From Deltaproteobacteria bacterium (GTDB lineage: Bacteria; Desulfobacterota; Desulfobulbia; Desulfobulbales; Desulfurivibrionaceae), in assembly GCA_013349285.1 (NCBI GenBank), contig DUZU01000024.1:1-49454 (forward strand): a DNA stretch of 49,454 nt, given 5' to 3'. The translations under genes and the position numbers were made by a program. How positions within the stretch are numbered: the stretch's first letter is position 1; each line of letters begins with the position of its first letter. Shown here piece by piece: positions 33,588 through 41,277 of the stretch. The notes beneath the pieces are model-generated. The model was not told the origin of the DNA and made no database searches. It saw only the letters and a program-made list of their open reading frames with translations.

Positions 33588-34184
33588 ATGAATATTTATA
33601 AATCCATACCGGCAGGCTTATTGTTTGCTTTGTTAAGTCTTGTTATTGCAGCCAATGCTTCGGCCCATTGTGATACCCTTGATGGACCGGTGGTTGTCGA
33701 CGCCAGAACCGCGCTGGCCCAAGGTGATGTCACGCCATTGCTTAAATGGGTGCGGGCGGATCAGGAAAATGAAATCAAGGCGGCCTATGAGCGGACCATG
33801 GCCGTGCGGGCCAAGGGCGGCGAGGCTAAAGAGCTTGCCGATATGTATTTTTTTGAAACCCTGGTCCGGATCCATCGGGCCGGAGAAGGGGCTCCCTATA
33901 CCGGTCTTAAGCCGGGTAATTCGGTTGATCCGGCCGTGGCCATGGCAGACAAGGCCCTGAAATCCGGTAATATCGACCGGCTGGTCTCGGTGCTGACCAC
34001 GGCGATGGCCAAGGGCATCCATGAACGTTTTCAGCATGCCCTTGAAGCTCAAAAAGATGCCGATAAGTCGGTGGATGCCGGGCGGGAATTTGTAGAAGCA
34101 TATGTTGTTTTCACCCATTATGTAGAGGGGATGCATGGCCAGGTTAAAGCGTGCGGGGCTCATCAGGGAGAAGGTGGGCATTAA
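33588..34184 (+). CDS. DUF6448-like exported protein controlled by the ECF pair
   Basis: This 198-residue precursor has a signal peptide (hydrophobic 7-22, cleavage near ASA-HCD). The mature chain begins HCDTLDGPVVVDARTAL and is mostly helical, with ETLVRIHRAGEGAPYTGLKPG, KGIHERFQHAL and EAYVVFTHYVEGMHG; it ends in a His/Gly-rich tail. The sequence fits the uncharacterised DUF6448 family. Several conserved His residues suggest metal binding. The start has a good AAAGGAGAG SD. A strong terminator follows, so it is a single-gene target of the ECF promoter. Confidence 0.8.
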   Translation: MNIYKSIPAGLLFALLSLVIAANASAHCDTLDGPVVVDARTALAQGDVTPLLKWVRADQENEIKAAYERTMAVRAKGGEAKELADMYFFETLVRIHRAGEGAPYTGLKPGNSVDPAVAMADKALKSGNIDRLVSVLTTAMAKGIHERFQHALEAQKDADKSVDAGREFVEAYVVFTHYVEGMHGQVKACGAHQGEGGH

Positions 34185-34212
34185 GAGTAAATGTTGTTAA
34201 CGTTAATAATTG

Positions 34213-34250
34213 GAGAGGGAGGCGATTTAGGCTTTCCTCTCTTTTTTTTT
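34213..34250 (+). terminator. Rho-independent terminator after the DUF6448 gene
   Basis: GAGAGGGAGG (34213-34222) pairs with CTTTCCTCTC (34232-34241), ten pairs with two G-U, loop 9 nt, then nine T. Confidence 0.9.
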
Positions 34251-34324
34251 ATTTATGCTATTATGTGATTATCCAGGCGAAGTTTTGCGTAGATAAACGT
34301 TGTCCACTGCAAGGTTGTTTGCCT

Positions 34325-35494
34325 ATGAAACAGGTCATCACCACCGAGAAACAGCCCATTAAGCTTTGGCTCGACGATATCGAGGCCGGCGCCCTTGCCC
34401 AGGCCCAGAATCTTGCCAATCTGCCCTTTGTCTTCAAGCATATCGCGGTGATGGCCGATGCCCATCTTGGCTACGGGATGCCAATCGGCGGGGTGATGGC
34501 CTCGGCCGAGGTGGTGATCCCCAATGCGGTCGGCGTTGATATCGGTTGCGGAATGTGCGCCGTGCAAACCTCGTTGACCTCCATCTCCAGCGATCAGCTC
34601 AAAATGGTTCTTGCCAGGATCAGAAGTGCAATTCCCCTGGGCTTCAAGCATCATCTGAAAAAGCAGGATAAGAGCCTGATGCCTAAGTCCGAGGTCCCCC
34701 TTGAGCAGCTGCCCATGGTCAGCCGCGAATATCAGAACGCCCGCACCCAACTCGGCACCCTGGGCGGCGGCAATCATTTTATCGAGATCCAGAAGGGCAA
34801 TGACGGGCATGTCTGGCTGATGGTGCATTCCGGCAGCCGCAATATCGGTTTCAAGGTCGCCAATTATTATAATCACCTGGCCATGGAGCTCAACCGGCAA
34901 TGGGGCTCGAAAATATCGCCCAAATGGCAGCTGGCTTTCCTGCCCGTTGACAGCGAGGCCGGGCAGACCTATCTCCAGGAGATGCGCTACTGCGTCGAGT
35001 TTGCCTATGCCAACCGCTTGATGATGATGGAAAGGATCAAGGAGGCCCTGCAGGCGGTGGCCCCGCCGGTATTTTTTGAACCGATGATCAATATCGCCCA
35101 TAATTATGCGGCCATGGAGGAGCATTTCGGGGAAAACGTCATGGTTCACCGCAAAGGCGCCACCAGGGCCCGGGCTGGCGAGATCGGCATTATTCCCGGC
35201 TCCCAGGGGACGCCCAGTTATATCGTCAGGGGCTTGGGGAATCGGGAAAGTTTTGAGTCGTGCGCCCATGGGGCCGGCCGCAAGATGGGGCGCAAGCAGG
35301 CCCAGCGGATCCTCAGCCTGGAGCAGGAACAGGAGCGGCTTAACAAGCAGGGCATTATCCATGGCCTGCGTTCGGTGCGTGATCTGGATGAGGCCTCCGG
35401 CGCCTATAAGAACATCGATCAGGTTATCGACAACCAGCTGGATCTGGTTGAGGTATTGGTGGAGTTACGGCCCCTGGCGGTGATTAAAGGCTGA
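34325..35494 (+). CDS. rtcB: RtcB-type RNA ligase
   Basis: RtcB joins RNA 2',3'-cyclic-phosphate (or 3'-phosphate) ends to 5'-OH ends with GTP and Mn2+, in RNA repair or tRNA splicing. The 389-residue protein has VMADAHLGYGMPIGGVMAS, VGVDIGCGMCAVQT (metal Cys), GTLGGGNHFIEI, VHSGSRNIGFK, HNYAAMEEHFG, HRKGATRARAGE, IIPGSQGTPSYIVRG and the late CAHGAGRKMGRKQAQ (GMP-accepting His). ATG 34325 gives the family N terminus; the frame is open back to 34151 across the preceding terminator, so longer starts are rejected. No RtcA, archease or RtcR is adjacent. It converges on the heme-sensor GGDEF gene with nine bases between stops. Confidence 0.95.
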   Translation: MKQVITTEKQPIKLWLDDIEAGALAQAQNLANLPFVFKHIAVMADAHLGYGMPIGGVMASAEVVIPNAVGVDIGCGMCAVQTSLTSISSDQLKMVLARIRSAIPLGFKHHLKKQDKSLMPKSEVPLEQLPMVSREYQNARTQLGTLGGGNHFIEIQKGNDGHVWLMVHSGSRNIGFKVANYYNHLAMELNRQWGSKISPKWQLAFLPVDSEAGQTYLQEMRYCVEFAYANRLMMMERIKEALQAVAPPVFFEPMINIAHNYAAMEEHFGENVMVHRKGATRARAGEIGIIPGSQGTPSYIVRGLGNRESFESCAHGAGRKMGRKQAQRILSLEQEQERLNKQGIIHGLRSVRDLDEASGAYKNIDQVIDNQLDLVEVLVELRPLAVIKG

Positions 35495-35503
35495 TTTTCG
35501 TTA

Positions 35504-37525
35504 TCAGCCCTGGCCGTTGTTGATGAAGGGAAAATACTCCCGATCCGCTTCCAGCATATGGCCCATGACCATCTCGTAAGCCAGGAACTGGAAGACATAG
35601 CCCACGGTAAGGGTAGAGGCCGCAAACTCCTGTGACATTTCGAGCCCCTTGGCGAGCAGTTCGGCGTGTTCCCGGGCATGGTCAGCCGTCTCGGGAAAGA
35701 CTATGGTCGCAAGGATTGCCTCTTCGTCGCGGAAGTGTTGACTGACCTCTTCGAGCAGCCGGTTGATGATCTCGGAGATCTCCGGGGCTGGACGATCCAG
35801 CAGAACCGCGTCCAGCAACTCATTGGCGATGCGGATCAGCCTCTGGTGCTGTGAGTCGATCAGCAGGTTGCCGCAACAGAAGGAGTCTTTCCAGACCAGA
35901 TGCACCAGATTGCCTTTGAGTTCTTCCTTGAGATCCCGGGGCTCGACATATTCCACCCGGTTACGGCCGGAGGCCTTGGCCCGATAGAGCAGCTCATCCA
36001 CCTGGGTCACGATGTCCACCATCGATCCGCCGGCTGTACATTGTACCGTCACCACCCCGAGGCTGGCGGTGACGCAAGCCGCCACCTTCGACCCTTGATG
36101 GGGGATGGCCAGGTCGATGATTCCCTGGCGGATTTTTTCGGCAATGGCGATTGCCCCGCGGTGGTCGGTTTCCGGCAGGATACAGGCGAATTCTTCCCCG
36201 CCGTAGCGGGCGGCAAGATCAGAGTAGCGGGCCGCGCAAGCCGCGATCACCCGGGCAATCTGTTGCAGGCACTCGTCGCCCTTGAGGTGTCCGTAACAAT
36301 CATTGAATGCCTTGAAGTGGTCGATGTCCAAGAGGATCAGGGAGAGTTGCAACCCTGAACGGGCATGTCGTTCATATTCCTGCTCCAGCAACTCGTCAAA
36401 ATGCCTTCGGTTGGCGATGCCGGTCAGGCCATCGGTATTGCTCAGGGCTTCAAGTTTGCGGTTGGACTCGGCCAGGGCCTCTTCCGCCTGCTTGCGCTCG
36501 GTTATCTCCTGAAAACTTTCGACACTGCCGATCAACTTGCCTCCGGCATCGTGCAGCGGCTTGGCGGTGACGATAAAGTGGCGGGAGCCCCCATCCTTTT
36601 CCTTGATGGATTCGTAGGCGTATTTTTCCGCCCCATTCATGATTTTGGTGAGGGGGCAGTTTTCGGTGTGGCAGGATTCCCCTGGCCGGTGTTCGTAGCA
36701 TTTGATCTGTTTTTGGTTGCCGGCCGGGGCGCCGAATTTGGCCCAGTAAGATTCGTTGGCCATCAGGATCGTAAAGTTTTTGTCGGTGACGCTGGTGGGA
36801 ACCGGGCTGTTGAAGGTGGCGTCAAACAGGCGTCGTTTGCGTTCATAGAAGGTGCCGCCGACGTAGATCAGGATCAGGCCGATGACCACCACCGCGCCAT
36901 AGGCCAAAAAGAGGTGGAGATGGGTGTGGCTGGGGTAGGGTAAAGAGACGCTGAGACCGCCCCGGATATCTCCTTTATTATAACCATGCCGGCCGTGACA
37001 TTGCAGGCACTCCTGGTCGGTGAACAACGGAGCCATATAGCGAAACCAGGTGATGTTGCCGTCATTGAAGAATTCGCCATGTTCCATGGTCCCCTGTTCG
37101 AAGGACTTCAGCCATTTCTCTTCCCAGTCGGTCGCCTTGTTTTTCGGGTTGATCGGCTTTAGGCTGGTGAGGTGGAATTGGATACCGCTTTTATCTTCCT
37201 GGGAAAGTTCCGCTAACTGCCTGGTCATGTAAGACGGGTTGATCTTGGTCAGCTTGAGGCCGTTGTCTGAGGTCAGATCCCGGTTTTCAAGGGGCAGGTA
37301 TGGATTGGGCTGGGTTTGGGGGGTGATCGGTACATAAACCCCGCCGTGGGAGGCATTCCACCGGCGGCTGGTCACCACCTGCTGGAAAAAGGCCTTGGCC
37401 GTGCTTTGCGCCAACAGCTCTTCCACCCGCCAGGTGTCCTTCTCCATCCCGTACAGAAAAGCACCGGAGATGGCGACCCAGGCGACCATAACTATCAGGG
37501 TCAGGTTTCTTTTATTTTCCTTCAT
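35504..37525 (-). CDS. DUF3365 heme sensor - PAS - GGDEF - hemerythrin protein
   Basis: The 673-residue protein has a membrane helix (8-25), a periplasmic DUF3365 domain with one c-type heme site (CLQCH, 173-177), a second helix (about 205-225), a PAS domain (about 235-345) with a Cys/His cluster (C276, C285, H286, C290), an active-looking GGDEF domain (GGEEF, 442-446) and a bacteriohemerythrin domain. The last keeps all di-iron ligands: H560, H597, E601, H616, H620, H656, D661. It probably makes c-di-GMP in response to redox state, NO or oxygen. Ending with hemerythrin after GGDEF is unusual. The gene at 38691 has the same sensor with an opposite output. Confidence 0.92.
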   Translation of the reverse strand: MKENKRNLTLIVMVAWVAISGAFLYGMEKDTWRVEELLAQSTAKAFFQQVVTSRRWNASHGGVYVPITPQTQPNPYLPLENRDLTSDNGLKLTKINPSYMTRQLAELSQEDKSGIQFHLTSLKPINPKNKATDWEEKWLKSFEQGTMEHGEFFNDGNITWFRYMAPLFTDQECLQCHGRHGYNKGDIRGGLSVSLPYPSHTHLHLFLAYGAVVVIGLILIYVGGTFYERKRRLFDATFNSPVPTSVTDKNFTILMANESYWAKFGAPAGNQKQIKCYEHRPGESCHTENCPLTKIMNGAEKYAYESIKEKDGGSRHFIVTAKPLHDAGGKLIGSVESFQEITERKQAEEALAESNRKLEALSNTDGLTGIANRRHFDELLEQEYERHARSGLQLSLILLDIDHFKAFNDCYGHLKGDECLQQIARVIAACAARYSDLAARYGGEEFACILPETDHRGAIAIAEKIRQGIIDLAIPHQGSKVAACVTASLGVVTVQCTAGGSMVDIVTQVDELLYRAKASGRNRVEYVEPRDLKEELKGNLVHLVWKDSFCCGNLLIDSQHQRLIRIANELLDAVLLDRPAPEISEIINRLLEEVSQHFRDEEAILATIVFPETADHAREHAELLAKGLEMSQEFAASTLTVGYVFQFLAYEMVMGHMLEADREYFPFINNGQG

Positions 37526-37697
37526 CGAAAAGATTCCTTCCGGTGGCTTAGGGGCGACCGGTAGCTAAGTCTGGGGTTTAGCCCACCACCGCGGTTAACC
37601 ACGAAAAACATGAAAGATATCTTCATTATAGATCAGTAGGAGTTAGAAGTGAAAGCCTTCTTTTTCTGGCTTTACAGCGGCAAGATGTTAGTTTGCT

Positions 37698-37751
37698 GGA
37701 AGTTAACCGGGATAACCTGCCGGCAGTTTCTGGTTGTTCCGGTTAACTTCC
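37698..37751. repeat. 13-bp perfect inverted repeat with a nested palindrome
   Basis: GGAAGTTAACCGG (37698-37710) and CCGGTTAACTTCC (37739-37751) enclose CTGCCGGCAG (37717-37726). A six-T run follows at 37755-37760, giving a rightward terminator shape although both flanking genes run leftward. A related GGTTAACC is at 37593-37600. Confidence 0.7.
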
Positions 37752-37776
37752 CGCTTTTTTGGGATTTTCAGGCGGT

Positions 37777-38553
37777 CTATGCCGTTTTTTGGAGGGCGGC
37801 CCGATAGATCGAGCCGACCGCGCAAAATTGGCCGTAGATCATATTGGCATCCTCAATCAGCTCTTCGCACATTTTTTGGTAGTTGCGCAACTCTTCAGGC
37901 TCGATCCCAGCGGCTTCGCTTTCCTGTGGTTTGGTTAACTGGCTGCACGACTCGTTTGGGTTGTCGGGTTTCATGAAAGGATCGGCGATCTGGTTTTTCC
38001 GGCAGGCACCCTCCATGGCCTTGGGGACGTTGTCAAAATCATAGCCTTGATACTTGGCCGCCATCTCCTTTAAGAAATCCAGGGAGCCCAGGTATTGCTC
38101 GGTGGTGACTCCGCTTTCCGGCGGAACCCGGATCTTGGCCGCCGGCAGAAAGCCATTCGGTCCTCCTTGCTCAATAACCTTCTCAAAGAGCAGGTCAAGT
38201 TCGACGCTCTCATCCTCTTTCTTTTCGATAAATATTTTCTTGACCCCTTCTCTCTGATCAGCGGGCAGGCCGAATACGGCCAGGCCGAGGAGGGCATCTT
38301 CGATTCCCACCCTGAGGTTGTGCATGGCCACGATCATTTCGGTCGGCAGCATCTTGAACCGTGTTTTCTCCTCTTCGGCAAGTTGTTCCCTGGCGAGAAG
38401 CATCTTGCTGAAATCAACAATCAGCTGGCAAGCCAGGACTGATCGTTCAAAAAGCAGCTTTACCCTGATCAACCAGCTGTTCGGGTCGTCATTGGCGATG
38501 GGGGCGGCATTCGGCTCGGTTTTCGGGGTCTGGTTCATGGTGATTGGGCTCAT
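37777..38553 (-). CDS. Unrecognised soluble protein between the two heme-sensor genes
   Basis: This 258-residue protein is not recognised. It has no signal peptide or membrane helix, and is largely alpha-helical and charged (LLAREQLAEEEKTRFKMLPTE, KKIFIEKKEDESVELDLLF). Four Cys are scattered; the C-terminal third has QLTKPQESEAAGIEPEELRN. Start may be ATG 38553 or ATG 38538; neither has a clear SD. It lies 137 bp after the EAL gene and 251 bp before the GGDEF gene, all leftward, which suggests a link to the heme-sensor pathway. Codon use looks native. Confidence 0.7.
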   Translation of the reverse strand: MSPITMNQTPKTEPNAAPIANDDPNSWLIRVKLLFERSVLACQLIVDFSKMLLAREQLAEEEKTRFKMLPTEMIVAMHNLRVGIEDALLGLAVFGLPADQREGVKKIFIEKKEDESVELDLLFEKVIEQGGPNGFLPAAKIRVPPESGVTTEQYLGSLDFLKEMAAKYQGYDFDNVPKAMEGACRKNQIADPFMKPDNPNESCSQLTKPQESEAAGIEPEELRNYQKMCEELIEDANMIYGQFCAVGSIYRAALQKTA

Positions 38554-38690
38554 TTTTTTAGGAAGTTATCTTTTTATCCGACACAAGACTATCCAGACTA
38601 GCATAACATTTTTGTGGTCGCCACTATTATGCGGTTGCAGCCTCGGGGACCATGGGATTTAAGAGGTAGGGCCTGCTGGAGCAAGAAAGA

Positions 38691-40775
38691 TCAGCGGTAG
38701 GTCGCGGCAAATTCACTAAACTCTTGTGCCGTAAGAGGTTGGCTGAAGAGGTAGCCCTGCATCTGGGCGCAGCCGACCGAAAGAAGAAACTCTTTTTGTG
38801 CTTCGGTTTCTATGCCTTCGGCAATGACTTCTATCTTCATTTTGGCGGCCAGGCCGGAAATCATTTCGATGATAATCCGGTTGTTGATGTCGTGCTCGAT
38901 ATCGACAATAAATGAGCGGTCGATTTTCAGGCGATCAACCGGCAAGTTTTTAAGTTGGCTAAGGGACGAATAGCCGGTGCCGAAGTCGTCGATGGCGATT
39001 TTTACCCCGCGCTGCTTGATGTTTTGCAGGGTAATGATGGCTTTATCAACATCCGCCATGATCATCCCTTCCGTGATCTCGATTTCCAGATTCTCCGGGG
39101 GTAAGCTGCTTTTGTTAAGAATCAGATCGATCATCTCGATCAGCGACGGGTCTTGAAACTGCTTTGCCGAGACATTGACCCCGATCCGGAAGCTGGGGCT
39201 TAGATCCTGACGCCACAATTCGGCCTGCAGGCAGGCCTGTTGGGCCACATATTTGCCGAACAGGGTTATGGTATCGTTACTCTCCGCCAGTGGAATGAAT
39301 ATTTCCGGAGAGATTAAGCCCATTTCCGGGTGGATCCAGCGGATCAAGGCCTCCGCCCCGATAAGCCTGCCGGAGGTCACCTCGAGCTGCGGCTGGTAAC
39401 ACACGGTAATCTCGTTGTTGTTCAAGGCCTGTCGTACTGCGGTGTCCAGCTTCAGCTGCTCCTGGGCAAGGTCGTTCATCGCAGTGGAATACATCAACCG
39501 GCCTGAATTTTTCTGATCACGGTTCTGGGAGGCGGCAATCTCGGCAAACTTCATGAGCTGTTGCGGATCAGTGCTGTCATTGGGGTAGACAGCCGTACCC
39601 ATCACCGCCTTTAAAAATACTGCTCGGCCTGCGATTTCAATCGGCTCTTCGAGTAACGCCTTGCTCACCTGAATAATCCGGATCACATATTCTTTTTTTT
39701 CCAATTCGGAGATAAACAGCACCAGTCGTCCGCGACCGATACTGGCAATCGAATCCTCGGTGCGGAAACATTTGCGGATCTTTTTGGCAATTTTACTGGT
39801 CAGTTCATATTCCCGGGCTGGTTCCAGGGCGTCACAGATGCCGGCAAAATTTACGATGTCGATCACGGTTACCGCAATCTTCTCATTGCGTCGTTCAGCG
39901 TGGATAATCGACTGTTGCAGGCGATCCTCGAACAGCCTTTTGTTGGGCAGGTTGGTGTTGTGGTCATAATAGGAGAGAAAGTGCACCTTGGTTTCGGCAA
40001 TCTTGATCTCCTGGTCCCGTTTGCTCACAATTTCCAATTGGCCCCGGAAGCGGTCCATTAAAAATCTGATCCCGATAAAACCGATGATCCACAGGGCCAA
40101 CAGCGCCGCCACCGACATTTTATCATTACTCAACTCTGCCTTTAAAATAGGTTTAAGCGGCAACGTGATGCTCAGTCCGCCCCGCACATCACCTTCCTGG
40201 TAGCCCTGTTTATCGTGACAGGTCATACAGGTATGGTCCACCTCCAGGGGATGGATGAATCTTATATACTTTTCGCCCTCAATGGTTACCAATTCGCCGA
40301 TGTCCGCCTTGTTGTTTTCGAATTTCTGGAGGGCGGTCTGCTCCCAGTCATCAGGGGCGTTGGCCGGATTTATCAACTTGAGGCTGGTGATCTTACTGAC
40401 GGAGTCGGCATTTTTGTTGCTGAGGTCATACAGCATCTTGGACATATAAGAGGGATTAACCAGGGTTAACGCCAGGCCGTCCCGGGTTTCAACATCACGG
40501 TTGGTGAATTCGCCCAGATAGGGATTGGGTCGCATGGTGTTAGAAACGGGCACATAAACGCCACCGTGGGAAGCAATCCATTTGCGGAAGAGATTGTCCC
40601 GGTCAATCAGGGCGCGAGCCTGCACCATCCCGCTTTGGAAGGCATTGTCGTACTCTTCCTTGATGTGGAAGGCTACTACGCAGAGCAGTGCCGCGGTCCA
40701 GATAAAAAGCACCAGCGAGGCCAAGCGATTGACCGTGGTGGATAGTGTTTTAGTTTGTTTAGTTATTTTAGCCAT
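38691..40775 (-). CDS. DUF3365 heme sensor - degenerate GGDEF - EAL phosphodiesterase
   Basis: The 694-residue protein has a helix (16-36), a DUF3365 domain closely resembling the one at 35504 (both read IASHGGVYVP or NASHGGVYVP, and NPSYM) with CMTCH at 183-187, a second helix (about 220-238), a GGDEF-like domain whose signature is lost (SIGRGRLVLF at about 345), and an EAL domain with catalytic motifs intact: AEALIRW (EAL 475-477), NVSAKQF, EITEG, DDFGTGYSSL, EGIET, QGYLFSQPL. It should degrade c-di-GMP under control of the periplasmic heme domain. Confidence 0.92.
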   Translation of the reverse strand: MAKITKQTKTLSTTVNRLASLVLFIWTAALLCVVAFHIKEEYDNAFQSGMVQARALIDRDNLFRKWIASHGGVYVPVSNTMRPNPYLGEFTNRDVETRDGLALTLVNPSYMSKMLYDLSNKNADSVSKITSLKLINPANAPDDWEQTALQKFENNKADIGELVTIEGEKYIRFIHPLEVDHTCMTCHDKQGYQEGDVRGGLSITLPLKPILKAELSNDKMSVAALLALWIIGFIGIRFLMDRFRGQLEIVSKRDQEIKIAETKVHFLSYYDHNTNLPNKRLFEDRLQQSIIHAERRNEKIAVTVIDIVNFAGICDALEPAREYELTSKIAKKIRKCFRTEDSIASIGRGRLVLFISELEKKEYVIRIIQVSKALLEEPIEIAGRAVFLKAVMGTAVYPNDSTDPQQLMKFAEIAASQNRDQKNSGRLMYSTAMNDLAQEQLKLDTAVRQALNNNEITVCYQPQLEVTSGRLIGAEALIRWIHPEMGLISPEIFIPLAESNDTITLFGKYVAQQACLQAELWRQDLSPSFRIGVNVSAKQFQDPSLIEMIDLILNKSSLPPENLEIEITEGMIMADVDKAIITLQNIKQRGVKIAIDDFGTGYSSLSQLKNLPVDRLKIDRSFIVDIEHDINNRIIIEMISGLAAKMKIEVIAEGIETEAQKEFLLSVGCAQMQGYLFSQPLTAQEFSEFAATYR

Positions 40776-41002
40776 TTATCATGGTTTCGGTCGTGGGTGG
40801 CCAAGGGAATCCGTAAAATTGATATTATTAATAATTATTATCCGATAATGAGGCCGCTATTGTCAAAGAGAAAGAGATGGAAGAGGGGAGAGCGAAATTT
40901 TGTGTGAATATACAGTGGGATGGATATCTTGAGATGTTACCGCCTTTTTTTTACCGTAGTAATGGGTAATTTTATTTTAAGGGAAAGAGCCTTATCAAGG
41001 CT

Positions 41003-41045
41003 GCCTCCCCGCTTTCAAATGGTGAAGTTTGAAAGCGGGGGAGGC
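41003..41045. repeat. 17-bp GC-rich hairpin
   Basis: GCCTCCCCGCTTTCAAA (41003-41019) pairs with 41028-41045 over an 8-nt loop, with a single bulged G. No T-run follows on either side, so it may stabilise or process a transcript rather than terminate it. Confidence 0.75.
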
Positions 41046-41135
41046 CCATTCAGCATATTTCGGTATTTTTTAGATTAGCACTGACTTTCACTCGGCAAAA
41101 AAATTGCAAAATGGGTCTGGCGAGGAGCTGCTTGT

Positions 41136-41264
41136 TGTGGGAGCGAATTCATTCGCGAAAAAAGCCTAAGGAGCTAAAGCGGTTAGCTGGATTGTCGGCC
41201 ATTGTTCGCGGCTAAAGCCGCCGCTGCAGGACCCGCCTCCTGTTGGCTGCAGCTTAGTGGTAAT
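41136..41264. repeat. REP-like palindromic element, paired copy
   Basis: A GTGGGAGCG-type palindrome (41136-41159, GCGAATTCATTCGC core) is followed by an inverted relative (41205-41237; TTCGCGGCTAAAGCCGC) and the tail GGCTGCAGCTTAGTGGTAAT (41245-41264). The first palindrome and the tail recur at 48603-48683. The layout resembles REP pairs (BIME-like) of gammaproteobacteria. Confidence 0.65.
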
Positions 41265-41277
41265 AGGCTATTTTTTT

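Larger units (their letters stand above)
40776..41277. other. Gene-free 500-bp segment with palindromic elements
   Basis: No gene is supported between the EAL gene start and the protease gene end. It holds an AT-rich stretch at 40776-40980 (upstream of the EAL gene; its promoter was not identified), the long hairpin at 41003-41045, and the REP-like pair at 41136-41264. Confidence 0.6.

Noticed and set aside
34151-34324. Upstream extension of rtcB
   Set aside because: It would run through the strong terminator at 34213-34250 and adds non-family residues; ATG 34325 gives the normal N terminus.
34253-35362. Leftward 369-codon open frame opposite rtcB
   Set aside because: Antisense shadow of rtcB, which has all family motifs.
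37649-37807. Rightward 52-codon ORF from GTG with an AGGAG upstream
   Set aside because: It overlaps the 13-bp inverted repeat and the end of the leftward gene at 37777; the peptide is Trp/Phe-rich and unlike known proteins.
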